Source: Thermodesulfobacteriaceae bacterium
GTDB lineage: Bacteria; Desulfobacterota; Thermodesulfobacteria; Thermodesulfobacteriales; Thermodesulfobacteriaceae
Assembly: GCA_015494725.1 (NCBI GenBank)
Contig: WGAR01000161.1
Location: forward strand, 1 to 34,671
DNA: 34,671 nucleotides
Reading direction: 5' to 3'
Numbering within the stretch: the stretch's first letter is position 1; each line of letters begins with the position of its first letter. Positions 14,352 to 21,024 of the stretch are shown in pieces. The notes below the pieces were generated by a model. That model had not been told where the DNA came from and did no database searches. It saw only the letters and a list, made by a program, of their open reading frames with translations. The position numbers and the translations under genes are program-made.

Positions 14352-14996
14352 CTAACGTCGGCGCTGGGTGATGATGTCCTCGTAGGCCCATTTTTTCAGG
14401 ATGGCCTCCATCTCTTTCCGGGTGAGTTGAGGGCGTTCGTAGAGGCCCGCGGCCTCACGCTGGCGAAAGGCCTCATAGAGGATGATCCCGGTAGCCACGG
14501 AAACGTTGAGACTCCGGACCATCCCCATCATAGGGATCATGATCCGGTGGGTGGCCAGGGGAAGCAGCTCTGGCGAGACCCCTTCCACTTCGTTCCCCAC
14601 CACGATCACCGTGGGGCGGGTATAGTCCACCTCGCGGAAGTCGCGGGTTCCGGCCCCGAGCCAGGTTACCACCACCTGATATCCATCCCGAAGAAATTCC
14701 CGGAGTTTCTCCACCGGATCCTCCACCCTTTCCAGAAAGACCCAGCGATGGGCCCCCAGGGTTACCGCCTCGTTGATCGACGGGCCCTTCGGATCCGGAT
14801 ATCCGTAAAAGATGCGCAGGATGCCCACCGCTTCGGCCGTGCGGATGAGAGCAGAGAAATTGTGTTCGTTGCGGACCCGGTCCATGAAAAGGACCAGATC
14901 CCTCTGACGTTTTTCCAGGACCTCCCTCATGCGAGAAAGTCGCCGGGGGAGAACCAGGTATCTATCCCCGCCCAATTCGACGCAATCCCTCCTCAT
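14352..14996 (-). CDS. trmH: tRNA/rRNA 2'-O-methyltransferase, SpoU/TrmH family
   Basis: 214 aa SPOUT methyltransferase. The three SpoU motifs are present: motif 1 VRNEHNFSALIRTAEAVGI (near residue 41), motif 2 VIVVGNEVEGVSPELL (near 130) and motif 3 IMIPMMGMVRSLNVSVATGIILYE (near 153), which build the SAM-binding trefoil knot. The catalytic Arg is in motif 1. The C-terminal extension (RKEMEAILKKWAYEDI) resembles that of TrmH, which methylates G18 of tRNA, but the exact substrate is an inference. Its ATG lies inside the 3' end of the crp/fnr-type gene (35-base overlap), implying coupled translation. Confidence 0.85.
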   Translation of the reverse strand: MRRDCVELGGDRYLVLPRRLSRMREVLEKRQRDLVLFMDRVRNEHNFSALIRTAEAVGILRIFYGYPDPKGPSINEAVTLGAHRWVFLERVEDPVEKLREFLRDGYQVVVTWLGAGTRDFREVDYTRPTVIVVGNEVEGVSPELLPLATHRIMIPMMGMVRSLNVSVATGIILYEAFRQREAAGLYERPQLTRKEMEAILKKWAYEDIITQRRR

Positions 14997-15627
14997 CCAG
15001 AATCCTTATCTGTCGGCCGGAAACCTGGATGAGCCCCTCCTCGGAGAAGCGGGAAAGCACCCGGGAGAGGGTCTCGGGCACGGTCCCCAAAAGAGCGGCC
15101 AGTTCGCCTTTAGGGATCTCCAGCTCGAACTCCGGCCCCCGATGTTCCAAAAGATAGAGAAGATAGGCCGCCAAGCGTTCCGGGACCTCCTTTAAGGACA
15201 GGGAATCCACCAGTGCGGCCATGGTCCGGAGACGCAGGGAGAGGAGGGCGAGCATATTGAGGGCCAGCTCCGGGCGTCGGCGAATGAGGTCCAGAAAGGC
15301 CTCCCGGGGGAAAAAGAGGACCCGGGCCGGGGTGAGGGCCTCGGCCCAGGCCGGATATCGGGAACCGGAAAAGAGGGCCGCTTCGGCAAAGGCCTCTCCG
15401 GGCCCCAGGATATGCAGGGTCTGCTGGCGTCCCCGGGCCGAGAGTCTATAAATCTTAACCATCCCCTCCGCCACCAGATAAAACCCCCGGGCCTCCTCCT
15501 CGGCGGAAAAAATCACCCCGCCCTTATCATAGGAACGAAGCAGGGCTATCCCCGCCAGCCGGGAAAGATCCTCCTCGGAAAGCCCCCGAAACAGGGTGGA
15601 TTTTTCCAGGATCTTCTTTACTTCCAT
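14962..15627 (-). CDS. Crp/Fnr-family transcriptional regulator
   Basis: 221 aa. N-terminal cyclic-nucleotide-binding-like beta-roll (residues ~12-125; RSYDKGGVIFSAEEEARGFYLVAEG, then LHILGPGEAFAEAALF) and C-terminal Crp-type winged helix with recognition region KGELAALLGTVPETLSRVLSRFSEEGLI. There are no cysteines in the Fnr 4Fe-4S arrangement, and the phosphate-binding PGExFGExxL-RA motif is incomplete (FAEAALFSGSRYPAWAEA), so neither cAMP nor an Fe-S cluster is strongly predicted; it could be a CooA-, DNR- or NtcA-like sensor. The ATG at 15627 is chosen because it begins the domain; the open frame to 15831 runs antisense through both tRNA genes and is not real. Shine-Dalgarno is weak. Divergent from the tRNA-que cluster. 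Confidence 0.88.
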   Translation of the reverse strand: MEVKKILEKSTLFRGLSEEDLSRLAGIALLRSYDKGGVIFSAEEEARGFYLVAEGMVKIYRLSARGRQQTLHILGPGEAFAEAALFSGSRYPAWAEALTPARVLFFPREAFLDLIRRRPELALNMLALLSLRLRTMAALVDSLSLKEVPERLAAYLLYLLEHRGPEFELEIPKGELAALLGTVPETLSRVLSRFSEEGLIQVSGRQIRILDEEGLRRIGRG

Positions 15628-15658
15628 AGAACTTATATTTAAGCCTAACTCCGGACTC

Positions 15659-15692
15659 TTGACAAAGGAGGCATCCCCTGAAAGATTATAGT
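15659..15692 (+). promoter_or_regulatory. Candidate promoter of the tRNA-Met / tRNA-Cys unit
   Basis: A consensus TTGACA at 15659-15664 is followed by GATTAT (15684-15689, 19-base spacer) or TATAGT (15687-15692, 22 bases), eight to eleven bases before the mature tRNA-Met 5' end. The spacing is long, so the exact -10 is uncertain. The same stretch read on the minus strand is TATAAT (15685-15690), suggesting a shared bidirectional region with the crp/fnr-type gene. Confidence 0.45.
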
Positions 15693-15699
15693 AGATGCT

Positions 15700-15771
15700 G
15701 GCGGCGTAGCTCAGCGGTAGAGCGGGGATCTCATAAGTCCTAGGTCGGGGGTTCGAGTCCCTCCGCCGCCA
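15700..15771 (+). tRNA. tRNA-Met (CAU), elongator type
   Basis: A 72-base cloverleaf: acceptor GGCGGCG/CGCCGCC (7 perfect pairs), D arm GCTC/GAGC, anticodon loop CTCATAA with anticodon CAT, T arm GGGGG-TTCGAGT-CCCTC and A73. The paired first base (G1-C72) rules out initiator tRNA, and the body matches bacterial elongator tRNA-Met more than the lysidine-type tRNA-Ile2. CCA is not encoded (next bases TGG). 24 bases upstream of tRNA-Cys. Confidence 0.95.
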
Positions 15772-15795
15772 TGGTAAAATAGGAGAAGCTAGAAC

Positions 15796-15870
15796 GGCGG
15801 CGTAGCCAAGTGGTAAGGCGACGGCCTGCAAAGCCGTGAATCCGGGGTTCGAATCCCCGCGCCGCCTCCA
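15796..15870 (+). tRNA. tRNA-Cys (GCA)
   Basis: Cloverleaf with acceptor GGCGGCG/CGCCGCC, D arm GCC/GGC, anticodon stem ACGGC/GCCGT around CTGCAAA (anticodon GCA), T arm CGGGG-TTCGAAT-CCCCG, and U73, the discriminator base recognised by cysteinyl-tRNA synthetase. CCA is encoded (15868-15870), unlike in the neighbouring tRNA-Met. Confidence 0.97.
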
Positions 15871-15889
15871 TTAAGGAGCGAGGTAAAAA

Positions 15890-16255
15890 GTGTCCGCTGC
15901 TTCCAACCCCGGGTTCTCCGAGGAAGCCTTAAGGCCTCTGATAGAAAAGCTTGTCTCCGAGGCCGTGGCCAAATTTATCCAGGAGAACGAACTTCGGGCC
16001 CGGGAACTTTCCCTCATGGAGAGAATCATCCGGGTGGAGGAAGAACTGAAGGCCCTGCGCGAGATCCAGCTCTCCATGCTCCGCGAGATGAACGCTCGCT
16101 TTGAAGCCATGGACAAACGCTTTGAGGCTCTTCAGCGGGAAATGGACAAGCGCTTCGAGGCCATGGAGAAAAGGCTAAACTTTATGCAATGGTTCATGGG
16201 GGCGGGGTTCGCTTTTCTCACCATCCTGGTCACTTTATTCAGATTCCTCCATTAA
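15890..16255 (+). CDS. Small coiled-coil protein with C-terminal membrane helix (DUF1640-like)
   Basis: 121 aa starting at GTG 15890, with GAGG about six bases upstream. Residues ~10-95 are almost all charged helix with heptad-like spacing; an internal repeat RFEAM/L-DKRFEAL-QREMDKRFEAM-EKR shows three RFEA(M/L) units between residues 66 and 95. Residues ~97-117 form one hydrophobic helix (FMGAGFAFLTILVTLFRF) ending two residues before the stop, so it is a tail-anchored, cytoplasm-facing rod. Similar small proteins are widespread in thermophilic bacteria with unknown function. It lies 19 bases after tRNA-Cys and six bases before queD, so it should be part of the same transcript. Whether it matters for queuosine synthesis is unknown. 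Confidence 0.8.
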   Translation: MSAASNPGFSEEALRPLIEKLVSEAVAKFIQENELRARELSLMERIIRVEEELKALREIQLSMLREMNARFEAMDKRFEALQREMDKRFEAMEKRLNFMQWFMGAGFAFLTILVTLFRFLH

Positions 16256-16261
16256 GGAAAG

Positions 16262-16633
16262 ATGTACGAACTTACCGTAAGAGACGAATTTTCCGCCGCT
16301 CACCAGCTCCGGGGCTACGAAGGGGCCTGCGAGCATCTCCATGGACACAACTGGAAGGTGGAGGTGGCGGTACGGGGCAGGGATCTCAACTCCATCGGGA
16401 TCCTCATCGATTTTAAGGAGCTCAAAAGGGCCCTGCGGGAGGTCCTGGGCGAACTCGATCACCGTAATCTCAACGAACTCCCGGCCTTTCGGGAACTCAA
16501 TCCCTCCTCGGAAAACCTGGCCCGGTATATCTTTGATCGGCTTCGGGAACGACTTGCCGGAAAACCGGTCAAGGTCTATCGGGTTACGGTGTGCGAAACC
16601 GAAAGGGCCTGTGCCAGTTATCTTGAGGACTGA
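16262..16633 (+). CDS. queD: 6-carboxy-5,6,7,8-tetrahydropterin synthase
   Basis: 123 aa, family length. Converts dihydroneopterin triphosphate to 6-carboxytetrahydropterin, early in queuosine/7-deazaguanine synthesis. Zn ligands: H14 in FSAAH and H27/H29 in HLHGHNW; candidate catalytic Cys C23 (CEHLHGH). Also LIDFKELK, LDHRNLN, NPSSENLA and VTVCETERA, all QueD hallmarks; the CxxxHGH spacing separates it from eukaryotic PTPS. The ATG follows AAGGA. Its 3' end is overlapped by queE. Confidence 0.95.
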   Translation: MYELTVRDEFSAAHQLRGYEGACEHLHGHNWKVEVAVRGRDLNSIGILIDFKELKRALREVLGELDHRNLNELPAFRELNPSSENLARYIFDRLRERLAGKPVKVYRVTVCETERACASYLED

Positions 16634-17264
16634 TTCGCTCCGGGTCGCCGAACTCCTGGTAACCCTGCAGGGGGAGGGAAGTGCCGCCGGGTGTCCGGTC
16701 TTCCTGGTGAGGCTTTCCGGTTGCAACCTGGCCTGCTCCTGGTGCGACACCCCGGGAACTCGAGCCCCCGAAAGCGGTACCCTTTTCACCCTGACGGAAA
16801 TCCTTGAGCGCTGGCGGGCCTCCGGGCTGCGCGAGGTGCTTCTTACCGGAGGGGAACCCCTGCTTCAGGAAGGGGTCTATCCTTTGATGGAGGCCCTGCT
16901 TTCCGAAGGGGCCCGGATCTATCTGGAAACCAACGGCAGTATCTCCCTTTCCCGGGTCCCCCGGGAGGTGGTCAAGATCATGGATCTCAAAACCCCCTCC
17001 TCGGGCATGAGCCGGGCCAACCTCTATACCAACCTCCGTTATCTGGATCGCAAGGATCAGATCAAGTTCGTCATCGCCGACGAGGAAGACTATCGCTGGG
17101 CCCGGGAGAAGGTGCAGGAACTGGGGCTTTCCTATTTTACCCAGGTCCTCCTCTCCCCGGCCTGGGGAAGGATGCCTCCTCCCAAACTGGCCCGCCTCAT
17201 CCTGCAGGACCGTCTGCCGGTAAGATTCCAGCTTCAGCTACACAAGTTGCTGGATCTTCCCTAG
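16623..17264 (+). CDS. queE: 7-carboxy-7-deazaguanine synthase (radical SAM)
   Basis: 213 aa from a TTG start; converts QueD's product to 7-carboxy-7-deazaguanine. Radical SAM cluster motif CNLACSWC (C34, C38, C41; CxxxCxxC), substrate/SAM segments LQGEGSAAGCPVFLVRLSGC, LLTGGEPLLQ, YLETNGS and the C-terminal FQLQLHKLLDLP typical of QueE. The frame is open far upstream (to 16341) but there it only overlaps queD; family members begin a few residues before the RVSE..xSxQGEG motif, and TTG 16623 gives LRTDSLRVAELLVTLQGEG. It overlaps queD by 11 bases, with no separate Shine-Dalgarno, so re-initiation is likely. queC and folE are not in the window. The stop shares a CTAG with the opposing cstA stop. 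Confidence 0.92.
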   Translation: MRTDSLRVAELLVTLQGEGSAAGCPVFLVRLSGCNLACSWCDTPGTRAPESGTLFTLTEILERWRASGLREVLLTGGEPLLQEGVYPLMEALLSEGARIYLETNGSISLSRVPREVVKIMDLKTPSSGMSRANLYTNLRYLDRKDQIKFVIADEEDYRWAREKVQELGLSYFTQVLLSPAWGRMPPPKLARLILQDRLPVRFQLQLHKLLDLP

Positions 17265-18865
17265 GATCTTTCCCGAGGCCGGGGTGTACGTTTCAGGGTT
17301 ACGCCCAGAAGAAAGAGGGTGAGTCCCAGCAACAGCAGGGCCAGGACGGAGAGCAGGAGATGCCCGGAACGCATGTTTCGGTGGAAGATGATCCCCAGAG
17401 CGGTAAGGGTAACCGCCAGCATAAAGAGGGCCGGAAGGAGGGTGAACCCGCGCGGTCTTCCGGACACGGTCAACCACACCGTAAGGGCCAGAAGGGCAAG
17501 AGCCGCCAGAAGTTGATTGGCCGCTCCCATGAGGGGCCAGATCTTTTGCCAGGCCCCGGAGAAGGCCAGAGCCGCGGAAAGCCCTACCGCCACAAGGGTA
17601 AAGGCCACCCGGCTCCGGGGGGTGGAAACATGTTCCCCCTCCCGGGAGAAGAGTTCCTCGAGCATAAAGCGGGCCACGCGCGTGGCGGTGTCCAGAGAGG
17701 TGAGGGCGAAGGCCGAGACCGCCAGGGCGGCAAAGGCCCGTCCCTTTTCCGGAGGGATCCCCAGGGCGGAGAAGAAACCCGCCACCCCGGTGGCAAAGGT
17801 GGCGATGGGCCCCCGGGTATGAAGGAGCCCCTGATAATCGGTCAGACTCAGACCCACCACGGCACAGAGGGAGATGACGCCCAGTAACCCTTCGAGAAGC
17901 ATGGCCCCGTAGCCCACCCAGCGGGCCTGTGATTCCCGGGCCACCTGTCTGGCGGTGGTGCCGGAGCCCACCAGGGAATGGAAACCGGAGATGGCCCCGC
18001 AGGAGGTGATCACAAACAGGATGGGAAAGAGGGGACCTAACTGGTTGGAAAAACCGGTAAAGGCCGGAAGCTCTATCCTGGGAGGATGGAGGAGAAGGCC
18101 GCAGAAGGCCCCCAGGAGAAGACCGTAGAGGAGAAAGGCATTGAGGTAATCGCGGGGCTGAAGCAGGAGCCATACCGGAAAGACCGCGGCCACAAAGATA
18201 TAGGCAAAGAGAAGGAGTCTCCAGGTGGTTTCCGGGAGATGGAGGGGCCATCGGAACCCGGCCCAGATGGAGAGAAGGAGCCCCAGGATCCCCAGAAGGG
18301 TAAGGCCTCCCAGGGGAAGATGAACCCGGTAATAGAGTATTCCGAAGATCACGGCCAGGAGGAGGAAACCCAGGGAAGCGGTGGCCACCGGGGGAGAGGC
18401 CACGAAGGTCTTGGCCACAATCACATCAAAGGCAGCCACCACCAGGATCAGGGTAGCTACGGCAAAGAGCAGAAACCCCTTCTGGGCCACCGGCCCCAGA
18501 TACTGCCGCAGGATTTCCCCGATGGAACGCCCCTCGTGCCGCAGGGAGGCCATGATGGAACCCATGTCGTGGACCCCACCGGCGAGGACCGCTCCCAGGA
18601 CCAGCCAGAGGAAGACCCCCAGCCATCCATAGGAGGCGGCCAGGATAGGACCCACGATGGGCCCGGCCCCGGCTATGGAGGCAAAATGATGCCCGAAAAG
18701 CACCGGCGTGGAGGTGGGAACGAAATCCAGACCATCCCGCAACCGATGGGCCGGGGTGGGACGCCGATCGTCCACCCCAAACCAGCGCGAAAGAAGCCTC
18801 CCGTAAAAGATGAAACCGGCCAGGAATATAGCCCCGGCCAGAAGGACCAGCGACCGGGCCGACAT
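17261..18865 (-). CDS. cstA: Carbon starvation protein CstA family (pyruvate/peptide transporter)
   Basis: 534 aa polytopic membrane protein with roughly 14-16 hydrophobic segments. CstA hallmarks at the N-terminal half: DDRRPTPAHRLRDGLDFVPT, VLFGHHFASIAGAGPIVGPILA, and later ITSCGAISGFHSLVGSGTTARQ and WPLMGAANQLLAALALL. E. coli relatives CstA and BtsT are pyruvate (and peptide-linked) transporters. The start is ATG 18865: upstream codons to 18931 match no CstA N-terminus and contain the promoter. The protein is shorter than E. coli CstA (about 700 aa), lacking a C-terminal extension, as many bacterial homologues do. Divergent from a histidine kinase across 105 bases, which may control it. 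Confidence 0.92.
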   Translation of the reverse strand: MSARSLVLLAGAIFLAGFIFYGRLLSRWFGVDDRRPTPAHRLRDGLDFVPTSTPVLFGHHFASIAGAGPIVGPILAASYGWLGVFLWLVLGAVLAGGVHDMGSIMASLRHEGRSIGEILRQYLGPVAQKGFLLFAVATLILVVAAFDVIVAKTFVASPPVATASLGFLLLAVIFGILYYRVHLPLGGLTLLGILGLLLSIWAGFRWPLHLPETTWRLLLFAYIFVAAVFPVWLLLQPRDYLNAFLLYGLLLGAFCGLLLHPPRIELPAFTGFSNQLGPLFPILFVITSCGAISGFHSLVGSGTTARQVARESQARWVGYGAMLLEGLLGVISLCAVVGLSLTDYQGLLHTRGPIATFATGVAGFFSALGIPPEKGRAFAALAVSAFALTSLDTATRVARFMLEELFSREGEHVSTPRSRVAFTLVAVGLSAALAFSGAWQKIWPLMGAANQLLAALALLALTVWLTVSGRPRGFTLLPALFMLAVTLTALGIIFHRNMRSGHLLLSVLALLLLGLTLFLLGVTLKRTPRPRERS

Positions 18866-18872
18866 GTCCCTA

Positions 18873-18901
18873 ATTGAAAGGGCTTTTCCGCCCCTTGTCA
18901 A
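18873..18901 (-). promoter_or_regulatory. cstA promoter, predicting a leaderless or near-leaderless mRNA
   Basis: Minus strand: consensus TTGACA (18896-18901), exactly 17 bases, TTCAAT (18873-18878, four of six), seven bases, then the ATG at 18863-18865. Onset would fall at or beside the ATG. An AGGG lies only two bases before the ATG, too close for a normal Shine-Dalgarno. Confidence 0.5.
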
Positions 18902-18941
18902 CCGAAAAAAGTCCTCTATAGTAGGAGCCAAATCAATATTC

Positions 18942-18962
18942 GTTTATTTTTGGTTTATTTTT
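18942..18962 (+). repeat. Tandem repeat upstream of the histidine kinase
   Basis: GTTTATTTTT occurs twice (18942-18951 and 18953-18962) with an 11-base period, ending eight bases before the kinase ATG in an otherwise GC-rich genome. It could be a regulator-binding direct repeat on one face of the helix or simply an AT-rich promoter region; no clear -35/-10 pair is seen for the kinase. Confidence 0.6.
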
Positions 18963-18970
18963 AGATATTT

Positions 18971-20356
18971 ATGTTTATCCTCAGAGAAGACTCCGAAACC
19001 TATCGGGTGGCCCTGGAGGCCGCACCCCTTCTGGTGATCGATGCGGACTTTCGCGTACGTTACATGAACAGTACGGCCCGAAAAGAATACCGGTACGAGG
19101 GAGCCCTTCCGGTACCCTGCTATACCCTCTCCCACGGACTCGAAGAACCCTGCCCCGGGGAATGTCCCCTGAGGAGCATCCTGGCCACCGGACAACCCCG
19201 GGTATGTATCCATCGCCACCGCCATGAGGAAATCCAGCGTTACGAAAAAATCCTGGCCTCCCCGGTGTACGACACCCGGGGACACCTGCGGGGCATCGCG
19301 GAGATCCTGGTGGACATCACTCCTCAGATAGAGGAAGAACGGCAAACCCGCAGAGAACTCGAATCTTTGCTCGAGGCCCTGGATACCCCCAGGCTGGGAA
19401 TCCTCATCCTTGACGGAACTTCCAGGGTGATCTGGGCCAATCAGGGCACCGAGGTCCTCTTCGGCCTTCCTCGAGACCAGATCCTGGGGAAGGATCGAAC
19501 CACCCTTCTGGATGGGAAGACAGGCCCTGGAGAGGAGGGAGGGAGCCGGGAGATATATCTTTCTCCTCAAGGGTCCCTCCCGGGACGCTGGCTGGAGGGC
19601 TTCAGCCATCCCATCCATAAAGGACTCTATGCCGGAGGACGGGTGGAATTTTATCGGGATATTACCCCGCGCAAGCAGATGGAATTACAACTCCAGGAGG
19701 CCAGGAAAAGGGAGGCCCTGTGCCGGGTAGCCGGCGGACTGGCCCATCAATTCAATAACCTCCTTATGGTCATCCAGGGCCTCAGCGAGCTGGTGCTTCT
19801 GGATCTGGGTCAGGAACACCGCCTATCTTCCCATATTCAGCGCATCCTCCAGGCCTGCCACCGGGGAGCGGAGATCATCCGTAAACTCCTCTCCTTCTCT
19901 GGCCAGAGGGTAGAACCCGAACAAACCCTGAATCTTTCCGAATTCCTGAAAAGAGCGGAACCCTTGCTGCGCAGTTCCGCTGGAAAGCGGATCAAACTGT
20001 ATGTGGAAGTTCCTCCCGAACCCCTTCTCCTCAGGGGCAATGAAGAGATATTGCTCCAGATCCTTCTTCCCCTGGTGGCCAACGCCCGCGAAGCCATGCC
20101 CCGGGGAGGAGAACTCCGGATGAAGGCCTATCGTAAGGATCAGGAAGTCTGCCTGGAGATAAAAGACACCGGAAGGGGCATCCCGGAGGAGGATCTCCCC
20201 CATATCTTCGATCCCTTTTTCACCACCAAGGAGCTGGGAGCCGGGCTGGGGCTCTCGGTAGTCTCGGGATCGGTAAGGGCCCTTAAAGGACGCATCGAGG
20301 TGGAAAGCTTCCCCGGTCGGGGGACCCTCTTTCGCCTGTATTTCCCTTCAGTCTAG
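18971..20356 (+). CDS. Two-PAS sensor histidine kinase
   Basis: 461 aa soluble kinase without membrane helices. PAS 1 (about 10-120) has a cysteine-rich insert, C50, C61, C65 and C79 around PCPGECP, followed by HRHRH (81-85), a layout that could bind metal or sense redox. PAS 2 spans about 130-235. Dimerisation/phosphoacceptor helix with H259 in RVAGGLAHQFNNLLMVIQG, then HATPase with N box LVANAREAMPRGG, G1 DTGRGIPEEDLPHIFDPFFTTK and G2 GAGLGLSVVSG. The HxFNN H-box is that of NtrB-like kinases. No response regulator is adjacent. It diverges from cstA, so sensing of carbon or redox state for CstA control is a plausible inference. No Shine-Dalgarno is evident before the ATG. Confidence 0.92.
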   Translation: MFILREDSETYRVALEAAPLLVIDADFRVRYMNSTARKEYRYEGALPVPCYTLSHGLEEPCPGECPLRSILATGQPRVCIHRHRHEEIQRYEKILASPVYDTRGHLRGIAEILVDITPQIEEERQTRRELESLLEALDTPRLGILILDGTSRVIWANQGTEVLFGLPRDQILGKDRTTLLDGKTGPGEEGGSREIYLSPQGSLPGRWLEGFSHPIHKGLYAGGRVEFYRDITPRKQMELQLQEARKREALCRVAGGLAHQFNNLLMVIQGLSELVLLDLGQEHRLSSHIQRILQACHRGAEIIRKLLSFSGQRVEPEQTLNLSEFLKRAEPLLRSSAGKRIKLYVEVPPEPLLLRGNEEILLQILLPLVANAREAMPRGGELRMKAYRKDQEVCLEIKDTGRGIPEEDLPHIFDPFFTTKELGAGLGLSVVSGSVRALKGRIEVESFPGRGTLFRLYFPSV

Positions 20357-21024
20357 TCCCGTAGGGAAAGGTGCTCCCGGATATAGTTCACCACCTCCCC
20401 GGGATCGTCGAGCACGGTGAACAGGGCGAGATCCGACTCGGAGATCTTTCCCCCGGAAAGGACCGTGTTTCGCAGCCACTCCACCAGTCCCTGCCAGTAT
20501 TCGCGCCCCACCAGCACCACCGGAACCGGACGAATCTTGCGGGTCTGAACCAGGGTGATCACCTCAAAGAGTTCGTCCAGGGTACCGTAACCCCCGGGAA
20601 GGAACACAAAGGCCACCGCATACTTGGCCATGAGCACCTTGCGCACGAAAAAGTAGCGCACCTCCAGCTTCAGGTTGGCATAGGGATTGGGCTCCTGTTC
20701 CAGGGGAAGCCGGATGTTGATGCCCACGGACCAGCCTCCGGCCTCGGCGGCCCCCTTGTTGGCGGCCTCCATAACCCCGGGGCCTCCGCCGGTGATTACG
20801 GAGAAACCCGCACGGACCAGTTCCCGGGCGATCTCCTCGGCTTTCTCGTAACAGGGGTCCCCGGGGCGAACCCGGGTGGAGCCGAAGATGGTTACCGCCG
20901 GATAGACCCGGGGAAGCTCCTCGAACCCCTCCACAAACTCGGCCATGATTTTGAAAAGCCGCCAGGATTCCCGGGCGGCCAGACCGTTTAATACGTATTG
21001 TTTTTCGTCTAACTCCTCTCTCAT
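20353..21024 (-). CDS. LOG family protein (TIGR00730-like, 'lysine decarboxylase' fold)
   Basis: 223 aa Rossmann-like protein with both family signatures, GGGPGVMEAANKGA (near residue 75) and FLPGGYGTLDELFEV (near 150). Characterised members are cytokinin-riboside 5'-monophosphate phosphoribohydrolases or nucleotide-5'-monophosphate nucleosidases (PpnN-like); the old 'lysine decarboxylase' label is wrong for the family. The ATG at 21024 overlaps the recO stop as ATGA, which decides the start against a longer frame reaching 21228 inside recO. Last gene of the long rplU-mfd-recO run. Its stop is interlocked with the opposing kinase stop in one CTAG. Confidence 0.9.
   Translation of the reverse strand: MREELDEKQYVLNGLAARESWRLFKIMAEFVEGFEELPRVYPAVTIFGSTRVRPGDPCYEKAEEIARELVRAGFSVITGGGPGVMEAANKGAAEAGGWSVGINIRLPLEQEPNPYANLKLEVRYFFVRKVLMAKYAVAFVFLPGGYGTLDELFEVITLVQTRKIRPVPVVLVGREYWQGLVEWLRNTVLSGGKISESDLALFTVLDDPGEVVNYIREHLSLRD

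Noticed and set aside
14962..15831. Crp/Fnr protein extended N-terminally through the tRNA region
   Set aside because: The extra residues are the antisense of tRNA-Met and tRNA-Cys (the familiar spurious DSNPRPxxYExxALPLSYAA peptide). The real domain starts at 15627.
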